This document shows, one piece after another, positions 7,901-12,631 of a stretch of DNA of 12,631 nucleotides. The notes beneath the pieces are model-generated. The model did no database searches, had not been told where the DNA came from, and saw only the letters and a list, made by a program, of their open reading frames with translations. Where the stretch lies: positions 1-12,631 of the forward strand of contig JASHWB010000251.1 in NCBI GenBank assembly GCA_030044295.1, given 5' to 3'. The DNA comes from Candidatus Acidiferrales bacterium (lineage in GTDB: Bacteria; Acidobacteriota; Terriglobia; Acidiferrales; UBA7541). Positions within the stretch are counted from its first letter, which is position 1. Each line of letters starts with the position of its first letter. The position numbers and the translations under genes are program-made.

Positions 7901-8199
7901 CCGAAGCCGCCTACGAGGGCAGCCTGGTTCGCTTCCGTCCGATTATGATGACCACCATGGCGGCGCTGTTTGGCACTTTGCCGATCGCGATCGGGTCGGG
8001 CGCGGGCGCAAACTCGCGCAGGCCGCTAGGACTGACGGTATGCGGCGGACTGATTTTCTCGCAGCTCGTTACCCTGTATTTGACTCCGGTGTTCTACACC
8101 TACATGGACAGTTTCCAGAACTGGCTGGAGCGCCGCTTCGGCAGGGTGGTGGGAATCACCAAGCCGCGCTTGGTGGACCAGTCGGTGTCCGCCGGCTGA
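4975..8199 (+). CDS. RND multidrug efflux permease (HAE-1, MdtB/MdtC-like)
   Basis: This 1074-residue inner-membrane proton/drug antiporter has the full RND layout: TM1 (about 13-30), a large periplasmic loop, TM2-TM6 from about 336, a second amphipathic linker and TM7, a second periplasmic loop, and TM8-TM12. The proton-relay residues are present: Asp401/Asp402 in GFVVDDAIVMLEN (equivalent to AcrB Asp407/408) and Lys955 in GIVKKNAIMMVDFA (equivalent to Lys940). The segment LPPIDYPTINVSASLPGA, PLEKQFSTIAGI, QLPPNMPSPPTFQKTNPAD and a VVDD rather than VVGD motif resemble MdtB and especially MdtC rather than AcrB. MdtB and MdtC work as a heterotrimer in enterics; here one permease is present, so a homotrimer is expected. 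No strong ribosome binding site precedes the ATG, fitting coupling to the adaptor 10 bases upstream. No TolC-type gene follows. Confidence 0.97.
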   Translation: MNIAEPFIRRPIMTTLVMAAILIFGAISYRSLAVSDLPPIDYPTINVSASLPGANPDTMAAAVATPLEKQFSTIAGISSMTSTSYTGSTGITLQFDLSRNIDAAAQDVQAAISRTEGQLPPNMPSPPTFQKTNPADQAILYLALSSATVSPQVVDEYAETMLAERISMVSGVSEVNVFGSQKYAVRIQLDPHALAAWKIGIDDVATAVENQNVNLPTGTLYGPHKAYTVQASGQLMRASVYRPLIVAYRNDAPIRLDEIGNVSDSVQNDKVIGWYNNENAVILAVMRQPGTNTVGVVDGVMKILPQFRAILPPSIHLITVYDRSDGIRESVSDVKFTLFLAVCMVVLVIFLFLRNLSATVIPSIALPMSLIGTFAVMYLLNYTVDNLSMMAMVLSVGFVVDDAIVMLENIVRHMEMGESPMSASLKGSREIGFTIVSMTLSLTAVFIPVLFMSGIIGRLLHEFAVVIMVSVLVSGFVSLTLTPMLCSRFLRAQHEVKHGRVYAKLENFFDWLLRKYDVSLQWSLRHRALVMIFTGAMLAVTVWQFMVIPKGFLPEVDQSVLQGATLAAQGISYDSMVAHQKAINVILNKDPNVKGFFSTVGLTGGAGNSGFVFMHLKSPNDRPKVPSQTMLALDKKYGNVPVIGALLRDTTPLFAYHPDINFVMQEMRAKLSGIPGIQIFLRNPPPIQIGGDVTNSPYQFTLQSPDTEQLYQVATQFEQKMQSVPGLQDVTSDLQIANPQVNVNIDRDKASALGVTAQQVEDALFTAYGQRQVSTIYAPNDEYWVIMELEDQYQKDPAALSQLYIHSGNGALVPLSAVASLTTSLGPLSVNHLGQLPAVTLSFNLKPGTAIGDAVNAIEALAQSSLPESVSYQFQGTAQAFQSSLTGLGVLLLIAILVIYIVLGILYESFIHPITILSGLPSAAFGALLTLQIFHLSLDLYGFVGVIMLIGIVKKNAIMMVDFAIAKEREEHKPAAEAAYEGSLVRFRPIMMTTMAALFGTLPIAIGSGAGANSRRPLGLTVCGGLIFSQLVTLYLTPVFYTYMDSFQNWLERRFGRVVGITKPRLVDQSVSAG

Positions 8200-8245
8200 C
8201 CTGGCACGGAGCATACAGACCGGACTCGACAGAATCGCCGGCTAT

Positions 8246-8264
8246 ACTGTCCTTCCGGGGCAGT
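8246..8264 (+). terminator. possible hairpin terminator after RND operon
   Basis: ACTGTCC (8246-8252) pairs with GGGCAGT (8258-8264), with one G-U pair and a TTCCG loop, 46 bases after the permease stop. No T-run follows, so intrinsic termination is doubtful; it could instead protect the transcript end. Confidence 0.3.
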
Positions 8265-8299
8265 CAAGCGAATCGATGTACAGCTGTCTCTTCGTACCA

Positions 8300-8329
8300 T
8301 TGATCGCGCGCGGCCGAGCCGCCTAAGAT
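8300..8329 (+). promoter_or_regulatory. candidate promoter of first two PilZ genes
   Basis: TTGATC (8300-8305) and TAAGAT (8324-8329) are separated by 18 bases, each matching the sigma-70 consensus at four of six positions. The start of transcription would be near 8336. A GCGGC-CGA-GCCGC dyad fills the spacer between the two elements (8310-8322) and could be a binding site. Confidence 0.3.
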
Positions 8330-8379
8330 CACTACCGCAGTCAGGAAAGCCCGCGTTACGGTTCCAGGGGGCTCTCTTT

Positions 8380-8397
8380 CAGAGTGATTCCGCAGCA
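8380..8397. repeat. 18-base element shared with 9364-9381
   Basis: CAGAGTGATTCCGCAGCA here and CAGTGTGATTCTGCGGCA at 9364-9381 agree at 15 of 18 bases on the same strand. Each copy lies upstream of a PilZ-domain gene: just before ATG 8408, and 52 bases before ATG 9434. A shared regulatory element or remnant of duplication is possible; chance is not excluded. Confidence 0.35.
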
Positions 8398-8407
8398 TTT
8401 AGCCCAT

Positions 8408-8746
8408 ATGCCATTTGGCCAAGATTTTCCGCGAGACATACGAAACAGACACAAGCGCCGCGGATTGCGGGTAAACTCTCGCGTTCCTTTGACGATTGAA
8501 TGGAATGGGACCTCTGGTCCCCTGCACTTTGAGCCGGGATTCACCCGGGTTGTGAACAGCTACGGATGTTTGCTGGTAAGTCCCAGGGAAATCGAGGCGC
8601 AGCAGCGGCTGCAACTGACGAACCTGGCGACGCGCGAGAGGGCGGAAGGGGTAGTCGTCTGGAAGGGCTCGCAGCGTCCGGACGGCTGGGAGTTAGGAGT
8701 GGAACTCGTTGGGGGGGATTTGAACTTTTGGGGTGTTGAAATTTGA
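8408..8746 (+). CDS. PilZ-domain protein 1 (degenerate c-di-GMP motif)
   Basis: This is a 112-residue, almost single-domain PilZ-like protein, presumably cytoplasmic. PilZ domains usually bind c-di-GMP through RxxxR and [D/N]xSxxG. Here an Arg-rich RHKRRGLR segment (about 14-21) supplies RxxxR, but the second motif reads VVNSYG (about 48-53), where the Asp/Asn and Ser positions are Val and Asn. The rest fits the barrel: RLQLTNLATRERAEGVVVW (72-90), DGWELGVEL and a final DLNFWGVEI. The start is ambiguous. ATG 8408 lacks a ribosome binding site; GTG 8384 would add eight residues and has AGGGGG 12 bases upstream. I prefer 8408 because the GTG lies inside the 18-base element shared with another PilZ upstream region. 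Its TGA overlaps the TTG start of the next gene. Nucleotide binding is uncertain, and it may act by protein contacts instead. Confidence 0.75.
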   Translation: MPFGQDFPRDIRNRHKRRGLRVNSRVPLTIEWNGTSGPLHFEPGFTRVVNSYGCLLVSPREIEAQQRLQLTNLATRERAEGVVVWKGSQRPDGWELGVELVGGDLNFWGVEI

Positions 8747-9225
8747 AGATCGAACATCTGAATGTCCCACCGGCTTCGCGATCGGCGGTGCCGGCTCCGG
8801 AAGGTGTCTCTTCATCCAGGCCAGGCCAAGGATCGGAGACGCCCATTGTAGCCGCGGAACAGGCGTCGATCCGGGCAGTGGCTGGCGAGGAACGCCGCCG
8901 GACCCAGCGCGTGCTGCTTCGCGTCCGGGCCAATATCCATGTGGCTCTCGAGGGAAAGGCAACGACGTTCGACGTGTTCACGGTGAACGTGAATCCTCGG
9001 GGCGCGCTTATCGTTATGGATAAGTGTCTTGCGTCCGGTACTCGCCTGGTGCTCGAAAACAAGAATACGCGCGAGCGCGTGGCTTGCCGAGTCGTCCGGC
9101 CGCCCCGCGAGTCCCCGGAAGGATTTCAGGTCCCGCTGGAATTCGATTCTCCGGCGCCCCAATTCTGGAGGATCGTGTTTCCTCCTACGGATTGGCGTTC
9201 GAAGAGCGGGTTGGTTCAGGAATAG
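8743..9225 (+). CDS. PilZ-domain protein 2 with N-terminal extension
   Basis: This 160-residue protein starts at a TTG overlapping the previous stop (TTGA), with GGGGTG (8730-8735) seven bases upstream; no in-frame ATG lies before the domain. Residues 1-48 are a Ser/Pro/Ala/Gly-rich, probably disordered extension. The PilZ domain spans about 49-152: RRTQR (52-56) gives an intact RxxxR, and NVNPRG (82-87) is the second motif with Asn84 in place of Ser. It aligns with PilZ protein 1 over the whole domain (RV..R, F..FT, VN..G.L.V, RL.L.N..TRER, a terminal FW), so the two look like diverged tandem paralogues. The overlap implies translational coupling and co-expression. c-di-GMP binding is plausible but not assured. 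An alternative is a structural or adaptor role for the pair. No pilus, flagellar or cellulose gene is nearby to name a target. Confidence 0.75.
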   Translation: MKIEHLNVPPASRSAVPAPEGVSSSRPGQGSETPIVAAEQASIRAVAGEERRRTQRVLLRVRANIHVALEGKATTFDVFTVNVNPRGALIVMDKCLASGTRLVLENKNTRERVACRVVRPPRESPEGFQVPLEFDSPAPQFWRIVFPPTDWRSKSGLVQE

Positions 9226-9262
9226 TTCCACGCGACATGTCGAGCAGTTGACGGCATTACGC

Positions 9263-9305
9263 TCCCATTTGAAACGCATTGAATCGAGGCAAGTTTCACA
9301 TGGGA
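9263..9305. repeat. imperfect inverted repeat, 13-base arms
   Basis: TCCCATTTGAAAC (9263-9275) is complementary to GTTTCACATGGGA (9293-9305) at 12 of 13 positions, with a 17-base loop. No T-run follows closely. As RNA it would be a stable hairpin at the end of the PilZ 1-2 transcript; as DNA the arms could be the half-sites of a dimeric regulator upstream of the PilZ 3 promoter. Confidence 0.6.
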
Positions 9306-9346
9306 ACACCTTCGTTCGAGCTTTGAACTCAGAATCATTAAAAATC

Positions 9347-9375
9347 TTGACCGCATTCCGGCTCAGTGTGATTCT
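9347..9375 (+). promoter_or_regulatory. candidate promoter of third PilZ gene (extended -10)
   Basis: TTGACC (9347-9352) matches the -35 consensus at five of six bases. After 17 bases comes GATTCT (9370-9375), a weak -10 preceded by TG at 9367-9368 (extended -10). An A-rich stretch (9337-9345) sits just upstream like an UP element. Transcription would begin near 9382, leaving a leader of about 52 bases. Confidence 0.4.
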
Positions 9376-9381
9376 GCGGCA
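9364..9381. repeat. second copy of 18-base element
   Basis: CAGTGTGATTCTGCGGCA matches 15 of 18 bases of the element at 8380-8397. Here it coincides with the presumed -10 region of the third PilZ gene, which would suit a regulatory role. Confidence 0.35.
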
Positions 9382-9423
9382 ACCCTTCCTCGAAGATCGT
9401 TTCGATCATCTGGTCTAAGAATC

Positions 9424-9429
9424 AGGAGG
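9424..9429 (+). promoter_or_regulatory. ribosome binding site of PilZ 3
   Basis: A full AGGAGG lies four bases before the ATG at 9434 and settles that start. It is the strongest site in the PilZ cluster. Confidence 0.7.
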
Positions 9430-9433
9430 CACT

Positions 9434-9838
9434 ATGGCTGGTAAGGAACGCCGGAATTCGCCCCGGAAACTCTGCGCCCTCCCGCTGCGATTGCGAGTGA
9501 GCGGGAATGCCCACAGCGAGCGCGTGGAAGAAGTTGTAGCCGCACAAGAAAGCCTTACGATCGCCACTGCGGCCCAGCTTGTAGAGTTCGCCGGCAAGGC
9601 GCTCAACCTTTCAGAGCGGGGCGTATACTTCACCTGCCGGGAAGATTTGAGGGTGGGGCAACCGATCGAGCTCTATTTCACGCTGCCGACGGAATTAACT
9701 GGCCGGGCGCCGGAGGACGTGCGCTGCAACGCGCGGGTGGTACACGTGGATGAGGACGGCCAAGCGGCTCTGCGCGGCATCGGCGCGAGCGTGGAGCAAT
9801 TCGAGCCGGTGGCAGCCGTTCGCAGATGGTCGAATTGA
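9434..9838 (+). CDS. PilZ-domain protein 3 with canonical c-di-GMP motifs
   Basis: This 134-residue protein has both classical c-di-GMP signatures: RNSPR (7-11) for RxxxR and NLSERG (58-63) for [D/N]xSxxG. The barrel continues through GVYFTCREDLRVGQPIELYF (63-82), CNARVVHVDEDG (98-109) and GIGASVEQFEPV (115-126). It is therefore the best c-di-GMP receptor candidate of the three. The motifs are 47 residues apart instead of about 20-30, because a segment at about 24-52 (SGNAHSERVEEVVAAQES...) is inserted; its acidic/Ala/Gln-rich character suggests a helix or loop lying over the binding site. It has its own strong ribosome binding site and promoter candidate, so it may be expressed separately from PilZ 1-2. 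Its 3' end converges on the propeller gene with 97 bases between. The partner is unknown. Confidence 0.82.
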   Translation: MAGKERRNSPRKLCALPLRLRVSGNAHSERVEEVVAAQESLTIATAAQLVEFAGKALNLSERGVYFTCREDLRVGQPIELYFTLPTELTGRAPEDVRCNARVVHVDEDGQAALRGIGASVEQFEPVAAVRRWSN

Positions 9839-9935
9839 AAAGAGGCCGAAAACCGGGTAGTAATCAGCTTCAATTTTGGCTGGCTCGCGCCGCAATCGAA
9901 GAATTCAAACCGATCACTGCGAGGAACGCCGATGG

Positions 9936-12236
9936 CTATTGCGAGCCGCGTCCGCGAACAGTGAAAGTGGTCTGCGCGGCGGCGGTATTGTCGAACCGGT
10001 CGGTTACCTGGACAGCGATGGTGTGCACGCCATTCGGCAAGCCGGGGATTTCGATGTAGTAGCTTTCCTTCGGCGAATCCGAGATCTGGCCTGTCGGGAA
10101 AATAATCTGCCAGGGTCCGGCGTCGATGCTGTACTCCGCCCCGTCAATCGGCCCGTAGGCGCTTACGGCGTCAAATGACGCGCGCGTATTGAGCAGGCCC
10201 GAGCCGGCACGGAGATTTTCGATGTGCGGCGGCGTGTTGGCCACCACGAAGCGGTCGCTGACACGCTCGGCCCAGAGCGCATCGCCAGCCGGGTTTGATG
10301 GAGAATCTGAAGCGCGAACTTTCAGGTAATAGGCGCCGTCGGGCATGGACGAGGTATCCCACGAGTAGAAATCTTCAGTCAGTTTGTCTTTTAGGATGTG
10401 CCATTCGTCTTCGCCTTCTGCGCGGTAATAGACGGTATAGATCAGGTCATCGTCATTCGCGTCGTGCGCACCCCAGATCACGCTCTGCCAGCCTTTGTCC
10501 TTGAAGCCTTGAATAGGCATTTGCGCTCTGCTGGATGCACCGTTGGTTTCGGCATTCATGGGAGGTCCGGAAGGCGATTCGCCCTGCGCGTTGGGCATGC
10601 GCAGTTGCACGGGAGTCATGCCTGCGGATACCTGCACGGGAAATCCGGCAACGCGAATGCCAGGGTCCTGTACGGCGATATCGTCGATTGCCGGCGCAAT
10701 GTTTTTCGGCAGATAGGCGACGCTGACCCACGAGATATCGGGTGTGGATTGCGTGGCAGCACCAGGGAAGACGACCTTCCACTGCGCGAAGCGCGAACCG
10801 GGGCAATTGGTGCTTTCGCCGGTGGGATTTTTGTACGGGCCGGACCAAGCGCTCCAGTTCTTGTCGGGATCGGAGGTGTTGCCGCAGCGAAGATACAGTT
10901 CCACGTGGCCGTTACCCGCACCGTCTCCCCACCACGTAACGTGGCCCCAATGGGAAAAAGTTCTGGCGTCGAAAGCGTCCGATTCGAAGCTTCCGTTTGG
11001 CTCAAGGCCAGGCCCCATAGTGAAGATCTTGCCGGGGTTGGCCGTGGCAACAAAAATCTTGCCGCCTGAGCCCTGGATCATGCTGGTGACCTGCTCGGAA
11101 GCCGTTTTCGCCACGTCCTCCCATGCACCGCCGCTGCGCAGTTCGATAACGGAACCATCGTCGCCGGTACCCAGCACGAGATGGCCGGAATCTGAAAGCG
11201 CGAGGGTGAACGCGAGATCGGAAGCCGAGGTCCACAACGTCGTGGGCGAATCATCGGGAGCGATTTCCACGACCTGCGTGCCTCCGGCGGGCACGGCTAT
11301 GGGATAAGTTGGAACAATCGCGGGAGCTTGCGCAGGCGCTTGCGTCCCTTCGGAGAGCACGATTGTGGTTTGGCCGGTGGGCGCAGGCGTCGGCGTTGGC
11401 GCCTGGGGGACAACCGTGGGAACGATGGGAATCGAAGTCACATGAGACTTTTCGCCGATCGCGGCGGCGTAGATGTTGCCGCCGGGATCGCGCACTAGCG
11501 ACGTGACCTCCTGCTTATCCATTTCATAGATGACGAAAGGCGATCCCGCTTTCGGAATCGCGTCAGCGGAACTGCGCTCGATCGGCAGACGGACAATCAA
11601 CCCGTGAGGATCCGTGCCGACGAGCAAATTGCCCTTGGAGTCGAAAGCCAAGGAGCGGGCGTGGCTATCAGCACTCTGAAAAAAGAGCTGGCCTTGGCCA
11701 TCCGGCGCGACCACGAAAATTTTCCCGGCGTCGCCGGTGCCGACGAAGAGATCGCCGTGCGAATCGAGCGCTAGGGCCCAGATATATTTCGTTTTCGGCT
11801 CGAAAAATACGGTTTTCGTTCCATCGGGAGCGACGCGGTAGACTTTGCCGTCGGGCGAAGTAGCGACGTAAAGATTGTCCTTGGAATCGAGCGCGATTGC
11901 TTGCGCAGCCAATTCGGACGATTGAAAGACCGTAGTGGACTTGCCGGAATCGTCGAAGCGAAGGACCTTGGCGTTGGGGCCTCCGGCGGCGTACAGCCGG
12001 CCGCGCGAATCCATCTGGAGCGCCCAAATGTAAGCGAGGCTCGGGTCAGCGAAAGAGTCGAATTTCGGGGCGGGCTCGATGGTGCCGTCGCTGCGGATTG
12101 CGACGCCGTGCGCGGTTCCTTTGGCGAACTGTGAGTAGTCCGCCTCGCGCCAATAGCGGGTATGTTCCGCGCGCACCGCGGCGGGCGCGATCATTGCGAA
12201 CACGAGCCCGCACACGAGAGTGAGTCGCCGCATCAT
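9936..12236 (-). CDS. exported seven-repeat beta-propeller protein with Ig/FN3-like C-terminal modules
   Basis: I choose ATG 12236 (766 residues), with AGGAG 11 bases upstream (12248-12252) and a signal peptide at once: MMRR, a hydrophobic core (5-20) and a likely cleavage after AVRA (20-23). The frame is open 38 codons further up but that runs into the preceding gene. Seven related repeats of the type [I/A]xALDSxGxLYVGTxxxGKVYRV occur at about 69-95, 110-135, 151-177, 192-217, 243-262, 340-367 and 382-408, as in NHL/SMP-30-like or regulator-type propellers. A Pro/Thr/Ala/Gln-rich linker (about 267-318) separates repeats five and six. A middle domain (about 415-510, WGHVTWWGDG, Cys451/Cys478) follows, then Ig/fibronectin-like modules (about 512-670 and 670-760; DGAYYLKVRASD, NTPPHIENL, GVHTIAVQVTDRFDNTAAA). 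It is probably a periplasmic or surface binding/scaffold protein. No catalytic motif is visible. It follows the truncated gene by 29 bases. Confidence 0.82.
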   Translation of the reverse strand: MMRRLTLVCGLVFAMIAPAAVRAEHTRYWREADYSQFAKGTAHGVAIRSDGTIEPAPKFDSFADPSLAYIWALQMDSRGRLYAAGGPNAKVLRFDDSGKSTTVFQSSELAAQAIALDSKDNLYVATSPDGKVYRVAPDGTKTVFFEPKTKYIWALALDSHGDLFVGTGDAGKIFVVAPDGQGQLFFQSADSHARSLAFDSKGNLLVGTDPHGLIVRLPIERSSADAIPKAGSPFVIYEMDKQEVTSLVRDPGGNIYAAAIGEKSHVTSIPIVPTVVPQAPTPTPAPTGQTTIVLSEGTQAPAQAPAIVPTYPIAVPAGGTQVVEIAPDDSPTTLWTSASDLAFTLALSDSGHLVLGTGDDGSVIELRSGGAWEDVAKTASEQVTSMIQGSGGKIFVATANPGKIFTMGPGLEPNGSFESDAFDARTFSHWGHVTWWGDGAGNGHVELYLRCGNTSDPDKNWSAWSGPYKNPTGESTNCPGSRFAQWKVVFPGAATQSTPDISWVSVAYLPKNIAPAIDDIAVQDPGIRVAGFPVQVSAGMTPVQLRMPNAQGESPSGPPMNAETNGASSRAQMPIQGFKDKGWQSVIWGAHDANDDDLIYTVYYRAEGEDEWHILKDKLTEDFYSWDTSSMPDGAYYLKVRASDSPSNPAGDALWAERVSDRFVVANTPPHIENLRAGSGLLNTRASFDAVSAYGPIDGAEYSIDAGPWQIIFPTGQISDSPKESYYIEIPGLPNGVHTIAVQVTDRFDNTAAAQTTFTVRGRGSQ

Positions 12237-12265
12237 GTGATCGATATCTCCTTTAGTTTTGACCG

Positions 12266-12631
12266 TCACTTCACCGTGATGGACAGCATGCGCTGCCCTG
12301 CGATCACCTGATGCATGTCCACCGACCATTCGCCCGCGGTGGATTCCCACAGGAGGCGCGCGCTGCCAGGATTCTGGCGCTGATCGAGCACATTGATGGT
12401 GGAGAGAGGCACGTTGGGCAACTCTTTGTCTTCGACGAGCATGGTGGGAGTTGGCTGGAGGAGGGTGGCGTAGAGATGATCGTTGTGTCTTTCGCGATTG
12501 ATCAGATTGATCAATTCGCCCAAACCGGGCAGCTGGCCCTGCGATGTATAGGCCAGGCTCTCGACGTTGCGGTTGAGAAAGTCGGCGTCGCTAACAACCA
12601 GTTCGAGCGTTCCGCGAGCGGTCTGCTGCGG
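12266..12631 (-). CDS. 3' end of a large gene, possibly SpoIVB-type (S55) peptidase family protein
   Basis: The frame is open from the right edge to a stop at 12266, giving the last 121 residues, beginning PQQTARGTLELVVSDADFLN. It includes GELINLINRERHNDHLYATL, then a strand-rich stretch ending SVDMHQVIAGQRMLSITVK. The N-terminus and any catalytic domain lie outside the window. The combination of a GTLELVVSDADFLN-like strand, an N[RK]xR.ND.LY.xLL motif and a short beta-rich end reminds me of the C-terminal part of S55 (SpoIVB peptidase) domain proteins in Acidobacteria, but no S55 catalytic residues can be checked here. The downstream propeller gene begins 29 bases after its stop, with a ribosome binding site in the gap, so the pair are probably one operon. 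That it is a real coding end is well supported; the family name is tentative. Confidence 0.6.
   Translation of the reverse strand, partial: PQQTARGTLELVVSDADFLNRNVESLAYTSQGQLPGLGELINLINRERHNDHLYATLLQPTPTMLVEDKELPNVPLSTINVLDQRQNPGSARLLWESTAGEWSVDMHQVIAGQRMLSITVK

Larger units (their letters stand above)
8200..8407. other. spacer between RND permease and PilZ cluster
   Basis: No gene is supported here. It holds a 7-base-pair hairpin (8246-8264), a small GCGGC-CGA-GCCGC hairpin (8310-8322), a weak promoter candidate (8300-8329) and one copy of an 18-base element shared with the spacer before the third PilZ gene (8380-8397). A run AGGGGG at 8366-8371 lies 12 bases before a GTG (8384) that is an alternative start for the first PilZ gene. 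Confidence 0.5.
9226..9433. other. 208-base regulatory-looking spacer before third PilZ gene
   Basis: No gene is seen. The spacer is more AT-rich than its neighbours and contains, in order, a 13-base-arm inverted repeat (9263-9305), a promoter-like TTGACC...TGTGATTCT (9347-9375) with A/T-rich DNA upstream, the second copy of the 18-base element (9364-9381), a small hairpin GATCG-TTT-CGATC (9395-9407), and the AGGAGG ribosome binding site (9424-9429). Confidence 0.6.

Noticed and set aside
8711..8717. run of seven G residues near the end of PilZ 1, a possible frameshift or slippage site
   Set aside because: The frame as read ends in FWGVEI, matching the terminal FW segment of PilZ 2, and both alternative frames stop soon after, so the present frame is most likely right.
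10398..11069. 223-codon plus-strand frame within the propeller gene
   Set aside because: It is antisense to the repeat-bearing propeller protein, whose frame is confirmed by signal peptide and repeats.
11335..11480. Pro/Thr-rich segment as a possible gene fusion or assembly break
   Set aside because: Repeats on both sides are of the same kind and the frame is continuous, so a natural linker is simpler.
12237..12350. 38 extra N-terminal codons for the propeller protein
   Set aside because: They run into the end of the preceding gene and would bury the signal peptide; ATG 12236 has AGGAG upstream and an immediate signal sequence.

Overview
The window is gene-dense (11 supported coding regions, one cut by the right edge), GC-rich and free of RNA genes, insertion sequences, CRISPR arrays or other mobile-element signs. 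Gene content suggests a Gram-negative soil-type bacterium. Several PilZ genes, a large secreted beta-propeller protein beside a secreted-looking partner and an RND pump with a lipoprotein adaptor would fit Acidobacteriota (Terriglobia-like). That assignment is inference from gene flavour, not from a marker gene.

Left part (1-3574). A minus-strand gene (84-1037) fuses two different DUF488 domains. Divergent from it, an apparent operon runs rightwards: a HAD-family hydrolase (1191-1820), 6-phosphogluconate dehydrogenase gnd (1885-2799) and 6-phosphogluconolactonase pgl (2846-3574). The last two are consecutive steps of the oxidative pentose phosphate pathway; zwf, the first step, is not here. 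gnd and pgl are bridged by a 17-codon ORF whose start overlaps the gnd stop and whose stop overlaps the pgl start, each as ATGA.

Middle (3575-8199). After a 271-base spacer with several short palindromes comes a two-gene efflux operon: an MdtA/AcrA-type periplasmic adaptor with a lipoprotein-like signal (3846-4964) and an MdtB/MdtC-type RND permease (4975-8199). No outer-membrane channel gene follows.

Right of centre (8200-9935). Three small PilZ-domain genes lie in a row. The first two overlap (TTGA) and are recognisably related to each other, with degenerate second c-di-GMP motifs. The third is separated by a 208-base spacer holding a 13-base-arm inverted repeat and a plausible promoter, and has both canonical c-di-GMP motifs but an unusual insertion between them.

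Right end (9936-12631, minus strand). A 766-residue exported protein with seven propeller-like repeats, split by a Pro/Thr-rich linker and followed by Ig/fibronectin-like modules, lies 29 bases downstream of the 3' end of an edge-truncated gene that may be an S55 (SpoIVB-type) peptidase family member. The pair look co-transcribed.

No wholly new multi-gene system is evident. The points most worth following are the regulatory architecture of the PilZ cluster, the gnd/pgl coupling ORF, the DUF488 fusion with an internal start, and the propeller/partner pair.
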